Assembly (NCBI GenBank): GCA_947568835.1
Contig: OX387606.1
Location: 1,054,001 to 1,118,000 of the forward strand
Source of the DNA: Protonemura montana
Lineage: Eukaryota > Arthropoda > Insecta > Plecoptera > Nemouridae
DNA length: 64,000 bases
Direction of reading: 5' to 3'
Position 1 is the stretch's first letter; the number at the start of each line of letters is the position of its first letter. The translations under genes and the position numbers were made by a program. The notes below the pieces were generated by a model. That model searched no databases. It was not told the DNA's origin and was given only the letters and a program-made list of their open reading frames with translations. Shown here piece by piece: positions 8,191-19,516 of the stretch.

Positions 8191-10360
8191 ATCAAATTCA
8201 AATTCGTTTCAATAAAATATCAAGTTGAATAAAAATATCAAATATCAAATATCTGCGTGGTTCAATAAGAAATCAATAAGAAATAGGATTAAGTACATAA
8301 AGGGTGATTTCTTGTTCCCTGCTTTGTTGTATATTTTCATTATTAGTTACACCGTTAATTAGTTCAATTTATTGCACCGAGAAGTTCAGTTCGGTACAGA
8401 AAGAATATTGTCACAATGCACCTCAGAGCGATGTCATGAACGAGTTTTCTTAGCTATAAATCGTACACGAGATAGGTCAAATCTAGTCGGCTGCTTATTT
8501 CGGCAAGTAAAATGCTTGCTACTGAACTGAATTGTGATACCATATTGCCGCCCGTTAGACTCGGTGGATATTGCTTATATAAACACGCTTGGAAGTCGCT
8601 GTAAGCCTCTCATTGCATAAATTCACGATCATGACCAAGTCATATTGAAATTGTTGGGTGAGAACTTATGTCAAATCGCTAAATCTGGGGCTAGGATGTC
8701 GATCAAAAAAGATTTCCGCATAGAAAATTTCGGAAAGTAATGTGGATTGTTTCAAATTTCGAAAATCTATTAAATGATAGGTACTTTGACTTGGCGGGTG
8801 CTTATCTCAATGTTGATTTTCTTGGAATTCCCGCATTGCTGGGTTTTATAATAATATCGCCAGGCGATTACGATGGTTTGGCGAGACTGAGCAGGTGGCC
8901 CAGTAACCTTGCTGGTTGATCACGGTAAATTAATGCTAGAGAGGGTAGTTTCACCATTAGAACAAAAATTTGAACTGATTTGAAATCAGGTTTCGAAGCC
9001 GAATGTAATGGTGCTTTAAAAAATTTCGAAATTCAATTATTAGCATAAGATGGTTTTGTGAGTTAAATGGCTCTGGTATTAGCGATTCTCGGAACATTTT
9101 TATCGCAAATCGGCTTAGATATTCAGTAGTGTTTTGTTCCAAATCAAATCTAGACGCATAGCTAGACACCCACGTGATACACTCCCCTTGTGCCACGGTA
9201 GAAAATGTGTGGAACGGGAAAATGCACACCGCGTCCCGTATTACTCCCCCGGATGCGTTTAACACTGCCCTATTAAAGGAAATCAACAAACAATTCACAG
9301 CTGTTACAAATCCTTAAGACATTAGTAAATCTGAAACTGCAAACTGACCAAAACGTGATTTGTGCCCCTTTAATGACATCATTGCTGGTCGTTCTTGTTA
9401 CGAAAGGATCGGTCATGTACTGAGAGTGGAAACTACAAAAATAGGGGTATTCGCATTGCTTTGTCGGCGCTGTCTTACAAAGGGTATGCGGTGCGCTGAC
9501 CTTGGCCAAGCTTATAGTTTCGCGATCGCGTAGTCAATATTATTATGAGCGAGCATAGCTGTTGTCATATATTTTTCAGAATGATTTTGTAAGATTCTTT
9601 GAACCATCTTACTGTACGGCAACTCATGCCATACGGATGGCTTTTACTTTTTAGCCCTGGAATGTTGACAGCTATTGATGAGTTACGGAAAAAAATCTCG
9701 TATCGAAAGATTTAAGAATATCCAAAGAGTTTTCGAGGGTTGCTCGAGCTCTCGGGCACACACGTAGTCGGCGCCCCTGGTATTGGGACTTGCTTTGTAT
9801 TTTCATTTGATCTCTTTAGATGAGACTGACTTTTTGTTCTAGTTTCTTCAAATTGAAACCTGAAATATAACAATATATTGTTGTTAATGTATTTTTATTT
9901 CCCCACCCATTAAGCATTTGTAATAGAAACAAAATAGGTACTGTCAGCTTGCAGTGCCTTCAGAAGGAAACACACATATGTCCCTGCTTGCGATTAAAAT
10001 ATAGTTTAAATATGATAATGGACTCGCCTTTCTTTTTATTCAGCTGCAGTGTACCGACGTCTGCACCTAAATCCTCAATTTTCTTCAATTTTTAACACTA
10101 ACACGATCCCTTTTCCAATGACAAGTACTTCGCCAAATCCAGTACCCATTTTTTAGTTCAGCAAGCTGTACTCTCGCCCCACCACTCGGTCAAACCGATT
10201 ACCCTGCACTCTGGTGGCCCAATATTCAACTGATGCTACTATACATCGCGATGCCAGCGCCCCTCAGTGCTCGCGTAACAAGTATTTTTTTGCCGTAGCG
10301 TGCCGTAGCCAAAGCTGGGTAAGGTGATATATCTGTGTATGTCAATCTGTGGTCGAACCA

Positions 10361-10490
10361 TACCTTATAATCGGGAGGACTGGTAACCCCTTGGGAAAGA
10401 TCCCTGGGTGCCGTGCATGCGTGTGCAAGAACTAATAAACCGAAGAACATTGCGACCAAGACATTGTGGGCCAAGACGACATACTCAACG
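10361..10490 (-). pseudogene. Signal-peptide part of the Y2 envelope pseudogene
   Basis: Minus-strand counterpart of Y1 1,105-1,241. It keeps the hydrophobic FGLLVLAHACTAPRDLSQ-like segment, but the start codon reads ACG instead of ATG. The insertion at 7,674-10,360 separates it from the rest of the gene. Confidence 0.55.
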
Positions 10491-11340
10491 TGGCAATTCC
10501 ATACAACTTAGGGTCAGTGTAATTAATCTTGATATCTTCTACGATCTTCTTCGATCTTCTACGATCTTCTCCGTTCTTCTAAGATCTTCGTGTATTCTTC
10601 CTCTCGGTCGCTAAGACTGACCTTCTACTGGATTATAATGTTATTCAGTAACTCTATTCGTTACTCTCATGAAGTACGTGCTGATTGAAAATTGTTAATG
10701 AAACGCTGTGGCTTCAAAACACGGGACAATATAAATTCTTACCGCTATAAGTCAGGTAACTCCGCTCAGATAATCCTTTAAATCTTGAAATCGAGTATCA
10801 CTCCGTCGTGAAAGTATCCACTAAATTCCTAAGTCAGCGACACTAGAAATTTCCGAAAACTACGAAGTACTAATGTAGGCTGTTTCGACAGGACGTACTT
10901 TCAGCATTTTTATGCTGACTCTACACCACCGCTAGAATATTCTAGCTGGGAAGCGACTCCGCCTGGGAATGGAGGCGAACATGCGTCTCATGCCTAGTGA
11001 GGAAGCGGGTCACCACATTCTTAGATGTCTGACTACCACCGAATGCACCATGCTTTAGTGACCAACGCAGCACTATCTGTCTCCATGAAGACATAGCGGG
11101 CATTATTAAGTCTTCGCCAAGTCTTTGTATTAGACTAGCTGCACCGGCGCCAGTGCACCGGGGGCGATCTACATGTTGGTGGGCATATAATGCTGTTCCA
11201 GGACGGTCAGCGATTTAAACCATACAAATAATTCCAATTTATTAATATAAATGTATATATATATGTATAGAGCCATATTTATGCTATCAGAGTATATCTG
11301 TGCTTCGCTCTAATTCTGTCTTCTTTCTTGCAGACCTAGC

Positions 11341-11478
11341 ATGCCAGTAACCTTTGGGCAAGGTCGGAACGCCACTGCTGAAACCAACGAAGCGTGGTGT
11401 CCACTTCTCATAATGTGGCCCATGGTTATAATCGTCATATGCCTGGGATTATTGGCTTTCTGCGATTTGATTAAATAG
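11341..11478 (+). CDS. 45-aa membrane micro-protein (or exon), copy Y2a
   Basis: Same product as 2,277-2,414 with two conservative changes in the hydrophobic segment (LLIMWPMVIIVI). ATG directly follows the acceptor region TTCTTTCTTGCAGACCTAGC, and the TAG stop overlaps the GTGAGT donor. Retention of start, stop, core and splice signals in a more diverged module supports real coding use in the past. Family unknown. Confidence 0.5.
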   Translation: MPVTFGQGRNATAETNEAWCPLLIMWPMVIIVICLGLLAFCDLIK

Positions 11479-12048
11479 TGAGTAAAATCATTGTTTACAC
11501 TCTTAAAATACAAGAGTGAAATTTTCACTCTTTGAAAGTGTCACGACTATTTTGACACATTCAAGAATGAATTTTAGTTTTATTGTCTCTTAAGAGAGTT
11601 GTTATTTCACTTATATAAAAAGAGTGAGGAAATTAAGCTCTTTATATGAGTGGCAGAGATCGTTGAATCATTAACAAGAGCGATAATAACTTACAATGAA
11701 GTGAATTTGTAAACATATGCAGATAGATTATCTCTTGCTTATGCGACCAAATTCGTTGACAAAGATAATTTATCTTTTCTAAAACACATGGGAAATACAA
11801 GCGTCAGCAACCTCGCTCTAGACGACTCTCTCTCCTTCTGTGTTTTGGGTCAGCGCGTTCGAGTATTCATGCGTCACAACGCGCGACAGTGTCTTCCAGT
11901 GAACGTATTTGTCCGTTACTCGGCGCGGTATGTGAGTCCCCCCACTATATGTATATAGTATATGCCATATACGTATATGGCCATATTTATGCTATCAGAG
12001 TCTATCTGTGCTTCGTCCTAATTCTGTCTTCTTTCTTGCAGAACTAGA

Positions 12049-12183
12049 ATGCCAGTAACCTTTGGACAAGGTCAGCTCGCCACTGCTGACACCAACAAAG
12101 AAGCGTGGTGTCTTTTTCTGCTGGTGTGGCTTATTGTTTTTATATACTTCGCTATTTCGGCTCACTGCGATTTGATTAAATAG
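12049..12183 (+). CDS. 44-aa diverged membrane micro-protein paralogue, copy Y2b
   Basis: A second, tandemly duplicated copy about 0.7 kb downstream of Y2a. The N-terminus MPVTFGQG and the C-terminus CDLIK are conserved. The hydrophobic core is rewritten (FLLVWLIVFIYFAIS) but stays hydrophobic and in frame, which is what selection on a membrane segment would leave. The acceptor TTCTTTCTTGCAG precedes it, and the donor GTGAGT overlaps the stop. Best single argument that this short frame is translated. Confidence 0.5.
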   Translation: MPVTFGQGQLATADTNKEAWCLFLLVWLIVFIYFAISAHCDLIK

Positions 12184-12263
12184 TGAGTAAAACCATTGTT
12201 TAGGTTATGGATGAAATCAATTGTGTCATGCCGTCATGCCGAGTCACATGCCCAGACTAACAT

Positions 12264-12640
12264 TTGAAAGTTGCACGGGGTAGAAAACCTTCAGCGGCAC
12301 CCAAATCCTCCTCCGTTGCGCTATTTCCGCGTAGACAAGAGTCTGGGCTGGGTAAACAAGAGTACGATGAGCGGATCTTGGAACTTCTGCAACCTCCCCG
12401 AAGAAGAGGACTGCGATACTTGGTTCGAGATGTACGGAGACGTTTATCTTGCTGGATGTATCGGTGGATGGGGATTGGTGTGGTCTAGCGAATTAAACTC
12501 GCTTAGTAAAAACGATAGTACTCTTCAAAGATATTGGCAATCACCATTTCCACCTCGCATTTTCCTTGTAATCACGTTTAATCATCGTTTAATTAGCAAT
12601 GTAAATTTCCCAACTTTATTACCCTTGATAAAGTAACAAG
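12264..12640 (+). pseudogene. Possible MADF/BESS-type protein fragment, frameshifted
   Basis: One frame gives a basic serine/proline linker followed by YDERILELLQPP. A neighbouring frame continues with EEEDCDTWFEMYGD. Together they resemble the linker before a BESS-like motif in MADF proteins, broken by a frameshift around 12,400. There is no MADF domain upstream in the window. Weak assignment based on pattern only. Confidence 0.25.
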
Positions 12641-12654
12641 TAAAAGTTACGAAA

Positions 12655-12850
12655 CATTGGGAAATACCGCGGGTATATCATGGCCTAGCATAGGAGGTTC
12701 AATGGTAGATTCAACGTTAGGAAGCCATGGAGATGCTGAGATCACCTGACAGAGCTTCTCAATTCTGCTATCTTATGTTACCACGTGTATATCATAGCCT
12801 AGCATAGGAGGTTTAGGTGTAGATTCAACGTTTGGTAGCCATGGAGATAG
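12655..12850. repeat. 65-bp direct repeat, two copies
   Basis: ATCATGGCCTAGCATAGGAG at about 12,677 and ATCATAGCCTAGCATAGGAG at about 12,790, each followed by a similar GTAGATTCAACGTT.GG.AGCCATGGAGAT. Confidence 0.7.
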
Positions 12851-12936
12851 CCATAGCGCGTTCGAGTAATCATGCGTCACAACGCGAGACAGTGTCTTCC
12901 AGTGAACGTATTTGTCTGTGACGCGGCGCGGTATGT

Positions 12937-13131
12937 GTGTCCAGAGTCCACCCACTAACGCCAGTGTTCCTCTGCGAAGCTTTGGGTCATGTGGAAAAGT
13001 TGGACATCGAGGCTTTGCGTGTGTATTTAGTGGCGAATGGAGTCTCCGAGACGTTGGCAGACGCTATCAGAAGTAAGCCCTATTTTTATTACCAAAATTG
13101 TAAAACTAGTGGCATAATAGAGGCTTATTAG
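12937..13131 (+). pseudogene. SAM-like exon, copy Y2 (best preserved donor)
   Basis: Equivalent of 2,913-3,026. The conserved LRVYLVANGVSETLADAI segment is directly followed by a donor GTAAGC at 13,071-13,076. If used, the exon ends at 13,070; otherwise the frame runs to TAG 13,129-13,131. The leucine-rich helical pattern resembles SAM-type interaction domains, but only about 30 residues are present. Whether it is spliced to the micro-protein exon upstream or to an X-type exon downstream cannot be tested here, because X is missing after Y2. Confidence 0.38.
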
Positions 13132-13513
13132 TCAATTGTACTGAAATGAAATGTGTGCCAAATGATCAGTTTCGTCGCTATTCACTACCAAACACGAAAA
13201 TGATTCAATCTTGCACCGCAGTTAACAAATTGATTTGTTATTATGCAGACAATGTAGGTGTTATAGGTTAAAAGAAAGTAAATATGTGGTTTTTAAAGGC
13301 TTCTTTTTTTGGAATAAAGCATTCAAAACAATCGGAATTTTCGAATGTCAACGAATATCGACGGCAAGAGAGCGCGGTAATAGAGCTTATTGTTTTCCAT
13401 TTGTCTCCAATATTGTTTCTAGTCCCTAGGCATGTCAACAACATTGATGAAGGATGCTAACTAAAAATTATGCAAAAATATTGTCATGGGAATCAGGGAT
13501 GACGCTACACCCT

Positions 13514-13544
13514 GGTTCTCCTGGCCACCCCGGCCAGGAGAACC
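13514..13544. repeat. Perfect 13-bp inverted repeat, 5-nt loop
   Basis: GGTTCTCCTGGCC (13,514-13,526), ACCCC loop, GGCCAGGAGAACC (13,532-13,544). GC-rich hairpin in AT-rich DNA with no T-run, so not a terminator-like structure. Confidence 0.9.
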
Positions 13545-13559
13545 GGTTCCCTTAAAAAA

Positions 13560-14463
13560 CACCGTCTCACTCTCACCTTCTCTCACCTTCTCTCTTCCTC
13601 TCTATATCGGCGTTTATCGTGTGACTATACCGTGTTATAATAACGCTTAGAAAATGATTAAATGTGAAAACATGTCTATAAATGCCAAATTTTGACAGTT
13701 TGCTTTTGCGCGCAATCGTGGATGCTTAGCTCTTGTCGTGAGAGCGTTTGGTGCTCGGATAGGAAGCGATCGGTATAGTCTGTGATTGTAATGGGAGCAG
13801 AAAAAACTCTTGGTGTTATACCTGCACAGTAGCCAGTTGGTACAACAACTCGTGGTTAGAATATCTACTTAAATCTTTTTGGGTAAATCAATTTGTTTTG
13901 TGCTGCTTTCGTGTTTTATTTTCAAGACTTAGTCTATTCCCTATGTAATATAGGGAATATGAGATTTGAGTCGTGGTCAATGATTGCAAGCATTGATCAT
14001 ACAGCATTCCTAGAGACTGGAGGCTATGGTTGTTTCCAAGTCCAAGTGGTTTCATATTGTAAATGACAACGACTCCGATATGAGATACAGCATATCTCTG
14101 TTTATGTAGTTTTTCGAGTGGCTTTCTTGAATGTTTCACGAGTGTTTATAACAGTGGCTCTCAGTTGAAATCCACACTAATTCTCTCCTTACTTGATCTA
14201 CTTTCCATACTGATGGTGATGTACAATGCTGCACGCTAGTATTTCCGAGATAAAACAAAGGAAAAATATTGTACTTATATCATATTCTTTGATATTATTA
14301 CTGGGGAAGAAATTATGTTTTTAGGAGATCGGAGTCTTCGATATACAGTCGACTATACCAGTCGCTGTAGGACTTTGATTGAATGTGTCATTCAACAATG
14401 ACGTTATCGTACTCTTGAAAGAAATATCAGATTTCGATTGCTTCATAAATGTACTTAAAAGTT
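13560..14463. other. No gene seen
   Basis: Pyrimidine-rich start (13,565-13,605, TCTCACCTTCTCTC), then AT-rich DNA with only short unsupported frames. Confidence 0.5.
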
Positions 14464-14502
14464 ATAGTCTAGGAATATCGACGGCAAAAAGGGGCGTGTC
14501 CG

Positions 14503-15033
14503 TATTCGGTGTTATATAAAGCTGAAATTTTGATATTATGTGCATAACACCATGACACAACTATTGTCACAAACCCGGACAAAAAATTTTCATCGGAAGA
14601 CATTCAAAAAAATTACCAAAGTCAAAATTTCTTAAAAAATGAAAATTTCTTAAAAGTTTAATAAGTAAGTCATTTTTGGAGATAGAAACGTCTAGTTTCC
14701 GCAGAAGCCTAGGCATTAATACGTTATATCGATAACGTTTTTAAAAAACATCAAAAAGTTTTTGCAAACCTATGATATGAGCCAAAAAATAGCTAAAAAA
14801 ACGCAAAAAAAATATATACCACTTTTCACTTAATGCCACGGGACCAAATATTGGCCAAATGTTATTAAACGAGTTTGTAAAGATAGCTCAATTCATTGTC
14901 TACAAGACTGCAGATCTAACTTTTTGAACACGTCAAGTTCACAACTGAGATTTTTGCTTCTCCCTACGAGAGGTAACTCTTGGCGCGCTGCCAAGCGCCG
15001 ATAAGCCGTGCGGCTGGCTGGTTAATAGCATGC
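14503..15033. repeat. Left TIR of the 3.55-kb transposon
   Basis: Inverted copy of 17,436-17,966. The inner end lies at GCATGC, next to the CGGCTGGCTGG palindromic region. Confidence 0.8.
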
Positions 15034-15626
15034 GTAGTGTGCTTTGAATGGCATACTAGCGTTGAGTGCGCAGGCTCATTGATACTACGTTAGGTCCGCA
15101 CTTGATTTCATATTATTTACCTAAAATTGGAGGCTTTTTGTTTTTTGTCTGTAAATTTGGTCTGTTTCTTGATTTTTACATAAAAAAAAAAGTTATATAT
15201 TCGAATATATCAACCATACCTTGCTCTCTGTTTTAACCACGTGCAGAGGTTTGAGGATCTTCAGAATCCGAGATAATGATTTTCAATAAGACTGCGAACA
15301 GATTTGTCGAGGTATATCCACTTGACATGGGTTTCGATGGCTTGCAGGGTTAGTTTGCTGGCTTGCCAGTTTGCTACCCACATTCAAAGCAGGACGACGA
15401 ATATTATTGATAATTTCTGAAAATTCTCCCAAATATATGGAATGCAAATGGCATGAAGATAAATAACATGCGCGTAAACTCACTTGTTTACTCACTAATT
15501 CACTAGTTACTCAGCAATGATTTTGTTTATTTGTGCAAGTGAAAAGATCGCCTACAAAACGGAATACCTAGCAATACGGATGGGTATGTAGTAATGCATG
15601 CTTCCTCATACTAGATCCATGTTATC
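15034..15626. other. No gene seen (5' part of transposon interior)
   Basis: AT-rich spacer with an A-run at 15,182-15,191. No supported frame. Confidence 0.4.
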
Positions 15627-17395
15627 ATGACAGTTAATTTTATTCACTATTTTCACTTAGCAGAGAAAACAGGAGATAGCTGCGAACCCTCCACTTGCAG
15701 AACAGAATCTAGAAAAATAATTTCCACCACAGGTATTGGAAATTTTTTTCAGTTAGCGTTCCTAACCAGCGAGAATGTTCCTAATATAACAGAAAAGGGT
15801 CTAATAAGCAAAAGACAATGATATTGCAAGAACAATAAATCAAGCAAGCAAGAAAGGGTATCAAATTTTTCCTTACAAATATCAAGGCAAGAAAGTTGCA
15901 GAGAGCAGTACACCAACAAAAAAAATATTGACATGGCAAAAAACGTAGGCTCGAGTCCCCTAACTTAAACAGAGGTGAAACACCACCCCCAAACAAACGG
16001 GTATCGCGTTCAACAATGCCAGAGTTTGACTGGAGCATATACCGTTTCATTATCCATCAATTAAGAGATACAAACAAGACAGGACGTAAAGTTTCTCTCG
16101 TTGACATGAATCCGGAGTCTCTTAGGGAAAATGTATTGAAAGCAACCAAAGAGAGAAATGACGGGGTAATTTTAAATCGAATGACATTCGGTTCCCTCTT
16201 TGAGGTAAACGCCAGCTACCATGCAGATTGTTTGTCGAAATATCTGAGTGCTAACAGCATTGAGGCATGTAAAAATGTCCAAACCGTCTCACAATACGAT
16301 CGCGCTGCTGTCAACACACAAGCGTGTATTTCGGATAAAATGAGGAGATGGAAAATTATACCAATTCCCAACGTTTGCGAAAAATACAGGGAATTCCTCA
16401 TTGCTGAGGGTGTAGACACTAAAGTGGCAAGTTCGTGTCACCTACAAGTATTTAATACACAATAAACTAATTAGCAACAGCAAGGACCAAACCATCTCAT
16501 TCCACTATTGCACAGGAAACCTCCCAGGTATCATGTGCTCAGATTTTCTTTCTATTGGGCTGTTATATCAGCAAAAACGGGATCAGTCGGGAAAAGCACC
16601 GATGCACATCGGTTCATTCCTGTACACGAAATTGCATTGAAAATTGGGCTCCCAATAAGCATCGCTTTGCAGCCCCATGCACTGTCCGGCTGTGACACTG
16701 TTTTAAACGTTTTTCGGAATCGGTAAAAAAAGGCTTTGGCGTCAACTGAATAAAATGACCCGAGACGAGTTGTCACTTTTGGCCAATTTTTCAGACATTT
16801 TGGAAAAGGTGAGCACTGCTCGAAGTTTGGTGATTAAATTGTACGATACAAACAAGAAATTCCGACAGTATCATTACTCGCTAAATGCACTGCGTTTTAA
16901 GATAGCAGTGTCGCGACCTATCTCAATTGCCAATATACTCCCGAGCGAAGGGGCATTTCATCAGCACCTTCGACGAGCTGCATGGCAATGTAGCACTTAG
17001 GTAAACTCGCACGTGCAATTTCCAAAAATGTGGCTTAAGTTTACCAAAGTAATATTCAAAGCTACCAGAGGTTTTTGAACTAGAATTTAAATGTCGTCTC
17101 TATTTTTCTTCTTCTTATTATTATTTTTATTATTTGTGGTGAAAGGTCCCGAAGACAGTGGCTGGTGTCAGAGCCTGGGCAGAAAGTTCGTCTTACCTGT
17201 ATATTTCGAGGGTCAAACAGCCATGGAAATGTTGCAAAATTTCAGTCAAGTCCAAAAAATCCTGCAGCATAAACCCCACTTGCACGTGCAATAGCAATGG
17301 AATTGGATGCATCGACGTATGCAGGTGTGATAGGGAATGCTACAATGCCTATAGTGACATGATCGACAATGCCGACGAAGAAACGCTTCAATGAT
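15627..17395 (+). pseudogene. Decayed transposon-encoded protein of the YHxxC / SGCDT / Cys-rich family
   Basis: Plus-strand fragments in order. A frame at 16,016-16,465 contains YHADCLSKYLS, like the YHxxCYxxY segment of a large uncharacterised family in cnidarian, mollusc and arthropod repeats. Another at 16,508-16,726 contains ALSGCDTV (family hallmark GCDT). A third at 16,755-17,000 has LPPT-like ILPSEGAFHQHLRRA. The last, at 17,158-17,394, has the cysteine cluster CTCNSNGIGC...CRCDRECYN. The order matches my recollection of the family, but stops and frame changes separate the parts, so it is a pseudogene of at least about 550 codons. It lies between the long TIRs and is presumably the element's own protein. 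No catalytic motif is identified. Confidence 0.6.
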
Positions 17396-17435
17396 GTATG
17401 CACGCATGGATGTATCAAGAGCGTTCCAAGCAATA

Positions 17436-17966
17436 GCATGCTATTTGCCAGCCAGCCGCACGGCTTATCGGCGCTTGGCAGCGCGCCAAGAGTTACCTCT
17501 CGTAGGGAAAAGCAAAAATCTCAGTTGTGAACTTGACGTGTTCAAAAAGTTAGATCTGCAGTCTTGTAGACAATGAATTGAGCTATCTTTACAAACTCGT
17601 TTAATAACATTTGGCCAATATTTGGTCCCGTGGCATTAAGTGAAAAGTGGTATATATTTTTTTTGCGTTTTTTTAGCTATTTTTTGGCTCATATCATAGG
17701 TTTGCAAAAACTTTTTGATGTTTTTTAAAAACGTTATCGATATAACGTATTAATGCCTAGGCTTCTGCGGAAACTAGACGTTTCTATCTCCAAAAATGAC
17801 TTACTTATTAAACTTTTAAGAAATTTTCATTTTTTAAGAAATTTTGACTTTGGTAATTTTTTTGAATGTCTTCCGATGAAAATTTTTTGTCCGGGTTTGT
17901 GACAATAGTTGTGTCATGGTGTTATGCACATAATATCAAAATTTCAGCTTTATATAACACCGAATA
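17436..17966. repeat. Right TIR of the 3.55-kb transposon
   Basis: Inverted copy of 14,503-15,033. Ends CACCGAATA, then diverges until ATATTCCTAGACTAT at 18,001-18,015. Confidence 0.8.
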
Positions 17967-18235
17967 TCCTAACTTCTCTATTTGAAGAGATAGCCGCTCA
18001 ATATTCCTAGACTATTATTCGTGGTTTTGAAGCGTCACTTGAGGATGAAAGAATTTCTGTTCGAAAGGTTCAAGATGTGTGATAGAATTAAAATGAGGCA
18101 ATAAAGTATGTCCCTTTGCTAAAGCCGAACACTGAGGCTGTAACCACAACGTACCAGTACCAGAAATCGTGGTTGTATAAACCAAATCCTTCTCACCTCA
18201 CTTCTGCATACATTTATTCAACAGTTTAGTTGGCT

Positions 18236-19469
18236 TTACAACCATTCTGAGTTATCCTTAGAACTGTAAAAAGTATCTTTCGAACGATCAATAAGAAATT
18301 GCGGACAAGTTTTATGCACTGCGGGCTCATCACCCATGAAGAATGCGAATAAACAATCCGACTCGGGGGCCTCTTGGATCGGCTTACGTGGATTACAAAT
18401 CCGAACCTCGTTTCCAACACAATCGCCCAGATCTAGTGCATGCAACGGTAAAAACTGTTGCAAATTTCTGGATACCGCCAAATATGCGTGGTCAAAGCTG
18501 TCAAAGCTAATCAAAGCTGACACGGAACAAATCTTGTAATAAGTATGTATGTTTTCAATATATAACTTAGTGATAAGCGATAGTGGTTCAGGAAAATAAG
18601 GTTGAATTTCCTTCAACAATTTCAGCAACTGCTGCGGGCAGATAATATATGGGTGTTACCTGTGGACTAAAACTGTGTCCCTCGCCTGTACTAGCTGACG
18701 AAAATCATCACGGATTTCATTGATCCGAGCGTGTATCTGGCGAAAAGCCGAGTTAATCTAGAAAACAATAGCCATCTGCGCCTGCAGTGAATCTGTTAGG
18801 TTCGTGAAAGCGCCCAATTTCCTCGACAATAGCGTCGTAGCCGCTGTGACCTCTCTTAGATCACGTTATTTTTTAACGTGTCATTATTGATATCGGACAT
18901 AAGCGACGCTTGTTCCGTTACTAAATGCTGTAATATTCCTTCAGTTCGGTCCATACCCTGCCACTAAGTGCATCAGTGTCGTCGGATTCTGCCACTCCAA
19001 ATAAGTACTTGGTGAAACACATGACCAACTGCGTTGAACAAACAACGCTTGCTTCTTGACGACAACGGGTCCAAAGAATCAAGAAAGACCACAAATTCTG
19101 ATTTCGCTACTTGGTCAATAGATTGTGCAAAATCATTTTCCCCACTCAACGATTGTCTAAACACTGGCATCATATCCTCATGAAAGTATAAATTAAGAAC
19201 GTCTTGCAAAACTGCTTCGATGGCATTCATGTGTCTCTGCACATCTATATCAATAGCTCAAGTCCATTTATCTGCTGTTAAATGTAAGGCACCCCTATTC
19301 ACGAGTATACCCCAGCATTGAAATCCGTAACCTTCGACCATACCTTATGATCGGGAGGACTGGTAACCCCTTGGGAAAGATCCCTGGGTGCCGTGTATTC
19401 GTGTGCCAGAACTAATAGACTGAAGAACATTGCGACCACCCCTGTGGGCCAAGACGACTTACTCAACAT
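18236..19469 (-). pseudogene. F-type envelope pseudogene, copy Y3 (longest 3' part)
   Basis: Equivalent to the Y1 envelope at an offset of about 18,228 bp: start at 19,469, RSKR site at plus 19,045-19,056, shared TGA at 19,258-19,260. Unlike the other copies it continues past the truncation point. A 130-codon open frame (18,236-18,628) carries several cysteines and hydrophobic segments, as expected for the ectodomain of the F1 subunit. The region between cleavage site and this frame has stops and frame changes, and no transmembrane anchor is visible before the TAA at 18,236. Only this copy shows how far the ancestral envelope extended. Confidence 0.62.
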
Positions 19470-19516
19470 GGAGATTCTATACAACTTAGGGTCAGTGTAA
19501 TTAATCTTGATATCTT

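Larger units (their letters stand above)
7674..10360. mobile_element. 2.69-kb DNA element with 30-bp TIRs, inserted in Y2
   Basis: Sequence absent from Y1, Y3 and Y4. Its ends are inverted repeats: 7,674-7,703 and the complement of 10,331-10,360 agree at about 26 of 30 bases (core CCACAGAT.GACATACACAGAT). Flanks read TAT on the left and TAC on the right, compatible with a TA target but not proof. Inside are a 71-bp tandem duplication, GATC-rich palindromes (8,085-8,190) and minus-strand frames of 78-113 codons (8,957-9,509) that I cannot assign. Probably non-autonomous or decayed. Confidence 0.6.
6828..12200 (+). repeat. Repeated module Y, copy 2 (diverged, interrupted)
   Basis: Collinear with Y1/Y4 but more diverged. 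Split by an inserted element at 7,674-10,360. Has one unit of the 168-bp tandem block and two tandem copies of the micro-protein exon region. Module X is not found after it. Confidence 0.7.
14464..18015. mobile_element. 3.55-kb DNA transposon with ~530-bp terminal inverted repeats
   Basis: Left arm 14,503-15,033 and right arm 17,436-17,966 are inverted copies with very few mismatches. Both arms contain ATAACGTATTAATGCC-type sequence and an outer GTGTTATATAAAGC. Shorter outermost matches (ATAGTCTAGGAATAT at 14,464 and its complement ending 18,015) extend the ends with a diverged gap. The internal part carries fragments of a protein type found in many invertebrate repeats (see 15,627-17,395). 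Target duplication is not clear. Confidence 0.75.

Noticed and set aside
8957..9509. Transposase on the minus strand of the 2.7-kb insert
   Set aside because: Two frames of 78 and 113 codons show no catalytic or DNA-binding motif I can name.
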